A DNA stretch of 64,000 nucleotides from Roseomonas mucosa ATCC BAA-692 (GCF_000622225.1 NZ_JHWD01000007.1:186001-250000); one strand, 5' to 3'; positions 40,581 to 53,313 are shown, counted from the stretch's first letter. Notes: generated by a model not told the origin, from the sequence alone. Program-made: numbers and translations.

Positions 40581-41020
40581 CAGTTCCCCTCTTTCAGCCA
40601 GTCGATGATCGCCCCGCGGATGGCGGGGTTGGCCTGCCGGTACGGCATCACGGAGCCGGGCACGAGCCTGGCGCTGTCCACCAGCCAGGCATCCAACGTG
40701 GCGGCGTTCCATTGCAGGTCCGACGCCGCAAGGGCGGGGGAGTAGCGGAAGCCCTCCAGCTTGCCGGCCGTGCGGCCGACCACGCCATGCAGGTTCGGTC
40801 CCTGCCGGTTCGGCTCGCCAGCCCCGGCCGTGTGGCAGACGCCGCATTGCCGCTTGAACAGCGTCGCGCCGTCCGGCGGCGTCTGGGCCTGGACCTGGAC
40901 CTGGGCCTGGGCCTGGGCCTGGGCCTGGGCCTGGGCCTGCCCCGGCACGGGCCCAGGGCCGATGGCCATGGCGGCGGCAATCGAAAGGGCGCCCAGCGCC
41001 CGGAGAACCTTGAATCCCAT
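40580..41020 (-). CDS. Mono-haem cytochrome c with Gln-Ala repeat
   Basis: A 146-residue periplasmic c-type cytochrome with a single haem motif, FKRQCGVCHTAGAGEPNRQG, and a distal methionine in PGSVMPYRQ. The N-terminus is a signal peptide (FKVLRALGALSIAAAMAIG) followed by an unusual Gln-Ala/Gln-Val run encoded by a GGCCTG-type hexamer repeat. It may accept electrons from the GMC dehydrogenase encoded two genes downstream. It is much smaller than the three-haem subunit of acetic acid bacterial gluconate dehydrogenase. A GTG at 41047 is an alternative start. Confidence 0.87.
   Translation of the reverse strand: MGFKVLRALGALSIAAAMAIGPGPVPGQAQAQAQAQAQAQVQVQAQTPPDGATLFKRQCGVCHTAGAGEPNRQGPNLHGVVGRTAGKLEGFRYSPALAASDLQWNAATLDAWLVDSARLVPGSVMPYRQANPAIRGAIIDWLKEGN
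40887..40940 (-). repeat. Hexanucleotide microsatellite in the cytochrome c gene
   Basis: Repeated GGGCCT/GGACCT hexamers encode alternating Gln-Ala and Gln-Val pairs just after the signal peptide. The last six or so units are perfect. Six-base steps keep the frame, so copy-number change would lengthen or shorten the linker without breaking the gene. Confidence 0.85.
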
Positions 41021-41063
41021 CTTGCCGGCGAGACTAGGCGCCGGCACCGGGGAACGGGTGGTA

Positions 41064-41378
41064 TCAGGCTATAGCGTAGTCGCGCCGGGGATTTTCCCGC
41101 GCTCCGTCCCGCTCCAGCCGCCGCTGGCGCAGCCAGAGGGTGCAGGTCACGCGCAGCAGCGAGGCGAAGTTCCCGACCTCTCCGCGCCGTTCCATCACCT
41201 CGTCATGCAGGCTGGAAACGAAGCGGCCCACCGTGCTGCCCTCGGAAAGCGCGATCTCTTCCAGGATCTCCCAGAAGGCGGACTCCAGCCGGATGCTGGT
41301 GCAATGCCCGCTCAGCCGGACCGCACGCGTTTCGCAGGCATAGGTATCCGGCTCCTGGGATGCGTAGAGGTTGCACAT
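41064..41378 (-). CDS. Ribbon-helix-helix domain protein
   Basis: A 104-residue protein of a family common in alphaproteobacteria: starts MCNLYASQEPDTYACETRAV, then RLSGHCTSIRLESAFWEILE (ribbon and first helix) and NFASLLRVTCTLWL. The RHH fold binds DNA in many families, but members of this group are largely uncharacterised. It lies 43 bp upstream of the cytochrome gene on the same strand and may regulate or merely neighbour the dehydrogenase operon. Confidence 0.78.
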   Translation of the reverse strand: MCNLYASQEPDTYACETRAVRLSGHCTSIRLESAFWEILEEIALSEGSTVGRFVSSLHDEVMERRGEVGNFASLLRVTCTLWLRQRRLERDGARENPRRDYAIA

Positions 41379-41537
41379 GGACGCGGCTCTCCTGCTGGCC
41401 CGGGCCCGTTTCCGGCCCTTGGCCGCTCATCCTGCCGCGCCGCGCGGAGGATGCAACAAAGGACATGGTACGGCCGGGCGGGCGGGAGATGAGAAATTCG
41501 TCACTCTTCCCTTCGGACCGGCGCCGCGGGGGAAGCC

Positions 41538-42122
41538 TCAGCCCCGCCCGCGCAGCCAGGACGGCACGGAGAGGCCGGCGGAATCCGGCACGGGCCATTC
41601 CTCCCGCACCCGGCGCAACGGCACGAAGCCCGCCGCGATGTAGTTCGGCAGGGCGCGCGGATGGTCGGCGGTGCAGGTGTTCACGGTGAGCAGCTCGCAG
41701 CCCTCGCCCCAGGCCGTGTCCACCGCGTGGCGCAGGAAGGCGCGGCCGAGCCCCTGCCCCACCGCCTGCGGCATCAGCCCGAAATAGGCGAGGTTGATGC
41801 TGCGGTTCGCCCGCCGCTCCAGCTCGTAGAACCCGGCCGGCTCCCCGTCGCGGTAGAGCACGTGGATCGAGATGGCCGGGCTGGCCAGGATCTCCCGCAG
41901 GTGGTTGTCCGGCACGGTGCGCCGGAACCACCACAGGTACTCCCCGCCGACATTGTCGTAGAGGTAGCGATAGAAGGGCACCGTGCAGCGCTCCGCCACC
42001 TCCATCCGCACATCCCCGGGCAGGGAACGCGCGGGGGTGGCGGGGGGCCGGTCCATGCGCAGGAAGGTGACCTCCACCGTCACCGGCGTGATGCCATGCG
42101 GCCCCAGCGCGCGGACCGACAT
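41538..42122 (-). CDS. GNAT-family N-acetyltransferase
   Basis: A 194-residue protein: the acetyl-CoA loop region [20 protein letters not shown] and the following [19 protein letters not shown], then [19 protein letters not shown], are typical GNAT motifs. The first part ([15 protein letters not shown]) is conserved in a subfamily often found beside rpoD; no substrate is known. The ATG at 42122 comes two bases after the rpoD stop, so it is probably co-transcribed. Confidence 0.85.
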   Translation of the reverse strand: MSVRALGPHGITPVTVEVTFLRMDRPPATPARSLPGDVRMEVAERCTVPFYRYLYDNVGGEYLWWFRRTVPDNHLREILASPAISIHVLYRDGEPAGFYELERRANRSINLAYFGLMPQAVGQGLGRAFLRHAVDTAWGEGCELLTVNTCTADHPRALPNYIAAGFVPLRRVREEWPVPDSAGLSVPSWLRGRG

Positions 42123-42124
42123 GA

Positions 42125-44044
<1,920 letters not shown>

Positions 44045-44176
44045 TCCGAGCCTCCGAAAGGCGCGGGGCCCGACGCCTGACCGCCGGAACCCCACGCGAA
44101 TTGCCTCTACCCTATATGGTCCGCCCGCTCCCCGGCCGCCGCAGGCGGCGCACAGGGGGGCAGGACCACTCAACTC

Positions 44177-46066
44177 TCACAGCCCGTCCAGGCCGGTCTC
44201 CCCGCGCTGGACGGCGTCCAACGCCTCCTTCAGACGGTAGGCCCGCCGCTCGGCGGCCGGATCGTTGGTCGCGATCCAGTCCTCCAGAGCCAGGCGCCGG
44301 TCCTCGATCAAGGCGTCCTTTCCCCGCAGCAGGGCATAGAAGTGCCACCACGCGGCCAAAACCTCCGCCGGCTGGGCCTCCGGCCGCGCTGCCGCCGGCA
44401 ATCCGGTCGCACGCGCCGCCCAGGCATGGGCTTCCCCCAGCTCAGCCGCGTGCAGGTGGGCGAGCAGAGTCGCGCTGTCAAGCATTCGTGAGCTCCCCGG
44501 GGAGGAGCCATGCCAGCCGAGCAGCCCCTGTCGCAGCGACTGGCAGGGGCCGGGCGGCAGTTCCAGCAGGGCGCAGGCCTCCTCCACCTCGTCCAGCACC
44601 CAGGGATGGGCGAGGATGATCGCCAGCAGGCAGCGGGCCTGTTCCACCCGCGCGGCATCGGCATCCACCGGTCGCCGCTCGATCCGCACCGGGGGCGGGC
44701 GGCCGAAGCGGGCGCCGTTGCGTCCGCCGCGCCATTCCCCTTCCCCGCCGCGTGCCCTGGAAGCGCCGCCGCCAAGGGCCCCACCGGGGGCGAAGCCCGG
44801 CCGGTTCCGCGAGCGGGTGGCGAAGAAGCGGTCGAGCAGGGCCGAGCGGTACTCCGAGGCCAGGGCCTTGTCCGGGATCTTCGCCGCCGCGGCCGCGAGG
44901 TCGTTGCGCAGCGCCGCCCGCTGTTCCGGCGTGCCCGAGGAACGGCCGGCATCCAGGATGTCGTAGAGCGATTCATGCAGCGGCCGCGCCTTGTCCAGCA
45001 CCGCCTGGAAGGCAGCCGGCCCCTGCTTCACCACCAGCGTGTCGGGGTCCTCCCCCGCCGGCAGGGTGGCGAAGCGCAGCGAGCGTTCGGGCGAGAGCAG
45101 CGGCAGCGCGATCTCGGCCGTGCGGGCCGCAGCGCGCGCCCCGGCCGCGTCGCCGTCGAAGCAGAGCACCGGTTCGGGGGACGCTCTCCACATTTCACCC
45201 AGTTGGTCTTCCGTCAGCGCGGTTCCCAGGGGGGCCACGGCGCCGTCGAAGCCCGCCTGGTGCAAGGCGATCACATCCATGTAACCCTCCACCGCCACGA
45301 GCACCCGGCCCCGGAATGCCGCCTCCCGCGCCAGATCGAAGCCATAGAGGTTGCGCCGCTTCGAGAAGAGCTCGGTCTCCGGCCCGTTCAGGTATTTCGG
45401 CTGCCCGTCGCCCAGGATGCGGCCGCCGAAGGAGACGATCCGCCCCCGCCGGTCGCGGATCGGGAACATGACGCGGTTGAAGAAGAAGCCGCTGTATCCG
45501 CCGTCACGTTCGTTGGCCCGCAGCAGCCCGGTCTCGGCCAGCCGTGCCGCCTCGACTCCCAGCTCCTTCATCGCCGCCGCCAGCGCCCCGCGCGAGGAGC
45601 CGGACCAGCCCAGCCCGAAGCGATCGATCGTGTCCTCGCCCAGCCCACGCCGCCGCAGGTAGTCCAGCGCCTCCCGCCCCTCGGCCTCGCGCAGCCAGCG
45701 GCGCATCACGCCACAGGCCGCCTCCATGACCTCGTGCAGGTCGCGTGCCCGGGCCTCGCGCTCCACCTGGCGGGGGCTCTCCTTCGGCACCTCCAGCCCG
45801 GCCTCGCCCGCCAGCCGCTCCACCGCGTCGCGGAAGCTCGCCCCCTCCGTGCCCATGAGGAAGGACAGGGCATCGCCATGCGCGCCGCAGCCGAAGCAGT
45901 GGTAGTGGTCGTCATAGACATAGAAGGACGGCGTCTTCTCGTTGTGGAAAGGGCAGCAGCCCTTCCACTGGCGGCCGTTGCGCGTGAGCTTGACCCGCCG
46001 CCCGACCAGCGAGGGCAGGGGCGTCCGGGCGCGGAGTTCTTCCAGGAAGGCGGGCGGGAGGGCTAT
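44177..46066 (-). CDS. dnaG: DNA primase DnaG with an apparent ATA start codon
   Basis: Synthesises replication primers. The zinc-binding domain is intact only if translation begins upstream of the first in-frame ATG (45856): the frame reads ALPPAFLEELRARTPLPSL, then CCPFHNEKTPSFYVYDDHYH and CFGCGAHGDALSF with ligands C38, H41, C57 and C60. Between the upstream stop at 46175 and 45856 there is no in-frame ATG, GTG or TTG. AAAGGAGGAGG lies just before an ATA at 46066-46064, exactly where homologues have ATG (M-A-L-P-P). From there the protein has 629 residues, with the Toprim domain (VEGYMDVIALHQAGFDGAVA) and a C-terminal helicase-binding region. Either ATA is the start or a base is wrong here. 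Confidence 0.9.
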   Translation of the reverse strand: MALPPAFLEELRARTPLPSLVGRRVKLTRNGRQWKGCCPFHNEKTPSFYVYDDHYHCFGCGAHGDALSFLMGTEGASFRDAVERLAGEAGLEVPKESPRQVEREARARDLHEVMEAACGVMRRWLREAEGREALDYLRRRGLGEDTIDRFGLGWSGSSRGALAAAMKELGVEAARLAETGLLRANERDGGYSGFFFNRVMFPIRDRRGRIVSFGGRILGDGQPKYLNGPETELFSKRRNLYGFDLAREAAFRGRVLVAVEGYMDVIALHQAGFDGAVAPLGTALTEDQLGEMWRASPEPVLCFDGDAAGARAAARTAEIALPLLSPERSLRFATLPAGEDPDTLVVKQGPAAFQAVLDKARPLHESLYDILDAGRSSGTPEQRAALRNDLAAAAAKIPDKALASEYRSALLDRFFATRSRNRPGFAPGGALGGGASRARGGEGEWRGGRNGARFGRPPPVRIERRPVDADAARVEQARCLLAIILAHPWVLDEVEEACALLELPPGPCQSLRQGLLGWHGSSPGSSRMLDSATLLAHLHAAELGEAHAWAARATGLPAAARPEAQPAEVLAAWWHFYALLRGKDALIEDRRLALEDWIATNDPAAERRAYRLKEALDAVQRGETGLDGL

Positions 46067-46070
46067 CGCC

Positions 46071-46080
46071 TCCTCCTTTG
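46071..46080 (-). promoter_or_regulatory. Shine-Dalgarno sequence in front of the dnaG ATA codon
   Basis: Minus-strand AAAGGAGGAGG followed by CG and ATAGCCCTC. The match to the anti-Shine-Dalgarno sequence is among the strongest in the window and the spacing suits initiation at the ATA. Confidence 0.65.
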
Positions 46081-46129
46081 CGGGTCGTCGTTGCGGGCCA
46101 TCATCCGCCAGGGCGGCGTGCTGTCCCGT

Positions 46130-46178
46130 GTAGGTCGGATCTACCTCTATAGTAGGTTTATAGTAGGTTTTGACCTAC
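46130..46178. repeat. Cluster of GTAGGT repeats upstream of dnaG
   Basis: TATAGTAGGTT occurs twice in perfect tandem (46148-46158 and 46159-46169). GTAGGT also starts at 46130, and ACCTAC at 46173-46178 forms an inverted repeat with 46163-46168 (loop TTTG). The stretch is A+T-rich for this genome and lies between dnaG and the divergent host-attachment gene, so it probably contains promoters and a repeated protein-binding site. Minus-strand TACTATA elements could serve as -10 boxes for dnaG. Confidence 0.6.
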
Positions 46179-46326
46179 GGGGTGCCGCAGGGTTCAGACC
46201 CACCGGGGCCGCAACGCCGCTCCGGAAAACCACCGGCCGGCCCCAGCTTTCGCCCCGCTGCCGCGTTGTCTGCGGACGACCGGGGCGCCCTGCCCCGTCG
46301 CGCGCGCCAAGACACGGAGAAGCCAC

Positions 46327-46722
46327 ATGGCCCTGGAAATCCCCCACAACGCCCTGATCCTGGTGGCCGATGGCAAAAAGGCCCTGCTGTTCCGCAACAC
46401 CGGCCGGAACGGCGAGATCGCGCTGCGCGAGGAAAACCGCCTTTCCCCCGAATTCTCTGCGCAGGGCCCCTCCGGTTCCCGTCCCGAGGACCAGTCGCCC
46501 AAGGAGACCGGCGAGGCCACCTTCGTGAAGCAGATCGCCCAGACCCTCCAGGCCATGAAGCAGCAGAACGGCTTCGAGGCCCTGGTGGTGGTGGCCGACC
46601 CGCAGACCCTGGGCCAGCTCCGCGAGGCGATGCACAAGACGGTCGAGTCGAGCGTCGTGAAGTCGCTGGACAAGGACCTGACCAACCACACGCCGGAAGA
46701 CATCGCCGCGGCGCTGCGCTGA
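46327..46722 (+). CDS. Host-attachment family protein (PF10116-like)
   Basis: A 131-residue cytosolic protein of the family named for a protein needed for host attachment, related to archaeal Rel-type release-factor folds: IPHNALILVADGKKALLFRN, then TFVKQIAQTLQAMKQQNGFE, LVVVADPQTLGQLREAM and C-terminal SLDKDLTNHTPEDIAAAL. Molecular function is poorly known. A perfect 12-bp terminator hairpin follows. It interrupts the otherwise familiar dnaG/yqeY/carA order. Confidence 0.87.
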   Translation: MALEIPHNALILVADGKKALLFRNTGRNGEIALREENRLSPEFSAQGPSGSRPEDQSPKETGEATFVKQIAQTLQAMKQQNGFEALVVVADPQTLGQLREAMHKTVESSVVKSLDKDLTNHTPEDIAAALR

Positions 46723-46730
46723 ACCCTCCG

Positions 46731-46758
46731 GGAAAAGGCGGCGCGTGCCGCCTTTTCC
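46731..46758. terminator. Bidirectional intrinsic terminator between the host-attachment gene and yqeY
   Basis: Perfect 12-bp arms, GGAAAAGGCGGC (46731-46742) and GCCGCCTTTTCC (46747-46758), around GCGT. The A and T runs inside the arms suit termination from both sides; the two flanking genes converge here. Confidence 0.85.
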
Positions 46759-46771
46759 ACAGGGGGCGCCG

Positions 46772-47230
46772 TCAGCCGCCCAGCTTCGCCTTCACGATCG
46801 GGCCGACCCTGGCCATGTCCAGCGTCGCCGCGTGCTTCGCCTTCAGCGCCGCCATGACCTTGCCCATCTCCTTGATCGAGCTGGCCCCGGTCTCGACGAT
46901 CGCTGCCTCCACCGCCGCCGTGGTCGCGGCTTCGTCCATCTGCTGCGGCAGGAAGCCCTCGATCACCGCGATCTCGGCCTCCTCCTTCGCCGCCAGTTCG
47001 GGGCGGTTGCCCTGGCGGTACATCTCCACGCTCTCGCGCCGGCTTTTGGCCATGCCGCGCAACATGGCGACGACCTGCTCGTCCGGCACCTTGTCCACGC
47101 CCGAAGGACGGGCAGCGATGTCGGTATCCTTCAGCTTCGCCATGATCATGCGCAGCGTGGAGGTACGGGCGGCGTCGCCCGCACGCATGGAGGCCTTGAG
47201 TTCCTCGGTGAATCGGCTGCGAAGGTCCAT
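46772..47230 (-). CDS. yqeY: GatB/YqeY domain protein
   Basis: A 152-residue protein equal to the tail domain of GatB: RFTEELKASMRAGDAARTST, LRMIMAKLKDTDIA, YRQGNRPELAAKEEAEIAVI, FLPQQMDEAATTAAVEAAI and KEMGKVMAALKAKHAATLDM. The family binds tRNA in amidotransferases; the role of the free protein is unclear. It is divergent from carA; its promoter must lie in the 178-bp region that also holds the carA operators. Confidence 0.93.
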   Translation of the reverse strand: MDLRSRFTEELKASMRAGDAARTSTLRMIMAKLKDTDIAARPSGVDKVPDEQVVAMLRGMAKSRRESVEMYRQGNRPELAAKEEAEIAVIEGFLPQQMDEAATTAAVEAAIVETGASSIKEMGKVMAALKAKHAATLDMARVGPIVKAKLGG

Positions 47231-47338
47231 CTGGCCCTCTCCTTACCTCGTTCTGACGTCGATGCCCGCCGGCCGGCTCCCGCGACAAGGAGCCGGTCCA
47301 GGCGGAAACTTCCCACCCACCCTGCCTGGAAGGAAATC

Positions 47339-47402
47339 TGGGAAGTTTTTTCCCAGGCTCGCGCGGGATTTCTTTGACTTGGGAAACCGCTTCCCAGATA
47401 AC
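47339..47402 (+). promoter_or_regulatory. carA promoter with two TGGGAA-N5-TTCCCA operators
   Basis: Promoter: TTGACT (47374-47379), 17-bp spacer, GATAAC (47397-47402). The spacer is exactly the palindrome TGGGAA-ACCGC-TTCCCA (47380-47396). A second palindrome of the same design, TGGGAA-GTTTT-TTCCCA, lies at 47339-47355, 41 bp upstream centre to centre. A lone TTCCCA at 47310-47315 keeps about the same period. The predicted start site is at about the ATG at 47409, so the mRNA is probably leaderless. Confidence 0.75.
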
Positions 47403-47408
47403 GCTGCC

Positions 47409-48824
47409 ATGCGTTCCGTGGAAGAGATCATCCGCCTCGCCGGCGGGGCGGAGGCGGTGGCAAGCCGCTGCGGCGTGGGCAGCGAGGCCGTCCGCAAGTG
47501 GCGGCAGGCCCGCGCCATCCCGCCCAAGCACTGGCCCGCCCTGCTCGCCGCCACCGGCCTGTCCTTCGGGGACATGCCGGGTGCCTCCGTCACGGTCCCG
47601 GCCGATCCCGCCACGTCCTCCCCCTCCCCCACCGCCGCGGAGCCCTCCATGCCCGAAGCCGCCGACACCCCGCCCGCCGGCGCGACCGCCTGCATCGTCT
47701 TGATGGACGGCACGGTCTTCTGGGGCCGAGGCTTCGGCGCCGCCGCGACCAGGGTGGGCGAGATCTGCTTCAACACGGGGCTGACGGGCTATCAGGAAAC
47801 CCTGACCGATCCCTCCTATGCCGGGCAGATCATCACCTTCACCTTCCCGCATATCGGCAATGTCGGCGCCAATGCCGAGGATGTGGAGACCGTCACCCCC
47901 GCCGCCCTCGGCCTGATCACCAAGGCCGATGTCAGCGAGCCCTCCAACTACCGTGCCCAGCGCCACCTGGACGACTGGCTGAAGAGCTTCGGCATCCCCG
48001 GCATCGCCGGGGTGGACACGCGGGCGCTCACCATCCGCATCCGCGACGGTGGCGCGCCCAACGGCGTGATCTGCCACGCCCCGGACGGGAATTTCGACCT
48101 TGCCTCGCTACGCGCCCAGGCCGCCGGCTGGCCGGGGCTGGAAGGCATGGACCTCGCGAAGGAGGTCTCCTGCCAGCAGTCCTACCGCTGGGAGGAAGGG
48201 CTTTGGCGCTGGAACCAGGGCTATGACGCCAACCCCGCCAAGCGCCACAAGGTCGTGGCCGTGGACTACGGCGCCAAGCGGAACATCCTGCGTTGCCTCG
48301 CCGATGCCGGCTGCGACGTCACCGTCGTCCCTGCCACCGCCACGGCGGAGGAGATCCTGCGCCACGGGCCGGACGGCGTCTTCCTGTCCAACGGCCCCGG
48401 CGACCCGGCGGCGACCGGCGAATACGCCGTGCCCGCCATCCGCGGCGTGCTGGAGAAGCAGGTCCCCGTCTTCGGCATCTGCCTCGGCCACCAGCTCCTG
48501 GCCCTGGCGCTGGGCGCCCGCACCTACAAGCTGGACCGCGGCCATCGCGGCGCCAACCAGCCGGTGAAGGACCTCGCCACCGGCAAGGTCGAGATCACCT
48601 CGCAGAACCACGGCTTCGCGGTGGACGACAAGAGCCTGCCCGAGGGGGTGAAGGTCACCCATGTCTCGCTCTTCGACGGCTCCAACGAGGGCATCGCCTG
48701 CGAGGACAAGCGTGCCTTCTCGGTGCAGTACCACCCCGAGGCCTCGCCCGGCCCCTCGGACAGCCACTACCTCTTCCACCGCTTCACCGCGCTGATCGAG
48801 AGCGTGAAGGAGAAGGCCGCATGA
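47409..48824 (+). CDS. carA: Carbamoyl-phosphate synthase small subunit with N-terminal helix-turn-helix domain
   Basis: Glutaminase subunit supplying ammonia to CarB for arginine and pyrimidine synthesis; 471 residues. Residues 1-58 (SVEEIIRLAGGAEAVASRCG, EAVRKWRQARAIPPKHW) form a Cro/YdaS-like helix-turn-helix, joined by a Pro/Ser/Ala-rich linker to the CarA core from about residue 94: IVLMDGTVFWGRGFGAAATR, CFNTGLTGYQETLTDPSY, glutaminase nucleophile FGICLGHQ and YHPEASPGP. An internal ATG at 47649 would give a conventional CarA, but the upstream frame is continuous and the promoter points to 47409. Its stop overlaps the SDR start (ATGA). From memory, NCBI models name a 'carph-isopro' domain on some CarA proteins that may be this; not checked. 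Confidence 0.92.
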   Translation: MRSVEEIIRLAGGAEAVASRCGVGSEAVRKWRQARAIPPKHWPALLAATGLSFGDMPGASVTVPADPATSSPSPTAAEPSMPEAADTPPAGATACIVLMDGTVFWGRGFGAAATRVGEICFNTGLTGYQETLTDPSYAGQIITFTFPHIGNVGANAEDVETVTPAALGLITKADVSEPSNYRAQRHLDDWLKSFGIPGIAGVDTRALTIRIRDGGAPNGVICHAPDGNFDLASLRAQAAGWPGLEGMDLAKEVSCQQSYRWEEGLWRWNQGYDANPAKRHKVVAVDYGAKRNILRCLADAGCDVTVVPATATAEEILRHGPDGVFLSNGPGDPAATGEYAVPAIRGVLEKQVPVFGICLGHQLLALALGARTYKLDRGHRGANQPVKDLATGKVEITSQNHGFAVDDKSLPEGVKVTHVSLFDGSNEGIACEDKRAFSVQYHPEASPGPSDSHYLFHRFTALIESVKEKAA

Positions 48825-49591
48825 GCCAGTTCTTCGACCTCGCCGGCCGCACCGCCATCGTCACCGGCGGCAATGGCGGCATCGGCCTCGGCATGGCGCG
48901 CGGCCTGGCCGCCTGCGGCGCCCGCGTCGTCGTGGTGGGCCGCAACGCCGAAAAGAACGCCGCCGCCGTCGCCGCCCTGAACACGGATGGCGGCGAAGGG
49001 GCCTTCGCCCTCCAGGCCGACCTCGCCGAGCCCGGCAGCGCCGCCCGCGTGGTGGACGAGGTGGTGGCCCGCGCCGGCGGCCTCGCCATCCTGGTCAACA
49101 ATGCCGGCACCAACATCCGCCGCCTGCCGCAGGATGTCTCGGACGAGGACTGGTACGCCGTCATGGACGCCAACCTCACCAGCGCCATGCGGATGAGCCG
49201 CGCCGCCTATCCGCATCTCAAGGCTTCCGGCCATGGCCGGGTGATCTCGATCGGCTCGATGATGTCGATCTTCGGCCTGCCCCTCTCCCCCGCCTATGGC
49301 GCCAGCAAGGGCGGTATCGTGCAGTACACCCGCTCCCTCGCCGTCGCCTGGGGGCCGGACGCGATCACCGCCAATGCCATCCTGCCCGGCTGGATCGAGA
49401 CCGAGCTGACCGCCGGCGCCAAGCGCGACATGCCCGACCTGAACGACCGCGTCCTGGCCCGCACGCCGCAGAAGCGCTGGGGCCTGCCGGGCGACTTCGC
49501 CGGCATCGCCGTCTTCCTCGCCAGCGACGCCGCCGCCTTCGTCACCGGCACGGCCATCCCGGTGGATGGCGGGCTGTCGGTGCACGGCTGA
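48821..49591 (+). CDS. SDR-family oxidoreductase
   Basis: A 256-residue classical short-chain dehydrogenase: TAIVTGGNGGIGLGMARGL, LVNNAGTNIR, catalytic S-Y-K with ISIGSMMSIFGLPLSPAYGASKGG, and C-terminal VTGTAIPVDGGLSVHG. Closest groups by eye are gluconate 5-dehydrogenase and 2-deoxy-D-gluconate 3-dehydrogenase. Translationally coupled to carA by an ATGA overlap, which is unexpected for the pathway. Confidence 0.88.
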   Translation: MSQFFDLAGRTAIVTGGNGGIGLGMARGLAACGARVVVVGRNAEKNAAAVAALNTDGGEGAFALQADLAEPGSAARVVDEVVARAGGLAILVNNAGTNIRRLPQDVSDEDWYAVMDANLTSAMRMSRAAYPHLKASGHGRVISIGSMMSIFGLPLSPAYGASKGGIVQYTRSLAVAWGPDAITANAILPGWIETELTAGAKRDMPDLNDRVLARTPQKRWGLPGDFAGIAVFLASDAAAFVTGTAIPVDGGLSVHG

Positions 49592-49615
49592 GGCCAGGGG
49601 CAGGCCGGAACCGCC

Positions 49616-49882
49616 ATGGTGCTGCTCGCCGTCATCCTGCTGGCCTGCCTCGGCTGCATGGGCCTCAGCTACGGCCTGTGGCGGGCCTTCCTGCGCGCCG
49701 GCAGGCCCGGCCATCCGATGGCCATGGCCCTGATCGCCTCGCTGCTCGTCTCCGGCCTGCTGCTCTGGCTGTTCCGCGACCGCGCGCCGCCGAACCTGCC
49801 GGTGAACGGGCTGACCGAGGCGCTCTATATCGCCTGCCTGCTCAACATCCCCGCCGCCATCCTGCTGACCTGGCGCCGCTGA
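49616..49882 (+). CDS. Small hydrophobic membrane protein
   Basis: An 88-residue product with three predicted membrane helices: LLAVILLACLGCMGLSYGLW, ALIASLLVSGLLLWLF and ALYIACLLNIPAAILLTW. No family recognised. It lies 24 bp past the SDR gene and 53 bp before carB, so it is probably in the carA-carB operon. Confidence 0.6.
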   Translation: MVLLAVILLACLGCMGLSYGLWRAFLRAGRPGHPMAMALIASLLVSGLLLWLFRDRAPPNLPVNGLTEALYIACLLNIPAAILLTWRR

Positions 49883-49935
49883 CCGCGCGCCCCGCCCCCT
49901 GAAACGCCAGACCTCCCGGACGAAGCCCCCCGACC

Positions 49936-53181
<3,246 letters not shown>

Positions 53182-53186
53182 GACAT

Positions 53187-53223
53187 CGGGGCGGGTCTGG
53201 CTTACCGGCCAGGACCCGCCCCG
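53187..53223 (+). terminator. Hairpin after carB
   Basis: CGGGGCGGGTC (53187-53197) pairs with 53213-53223, and TGG with CCA inside. It starts 6 bp past the carB stop and is followed by CCTGTTT, a short T-run. Confidence 0.7.
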
Positions 53224-53313
53224 CCTGTTTCAGCCCGGCGCCGCTCCGGTTCCCCCCGACTTCCTGGCGGGGACTGGCGCGGCCGCGTCGCGTTCTAGGG
53301 AAGGCTAAACGCC

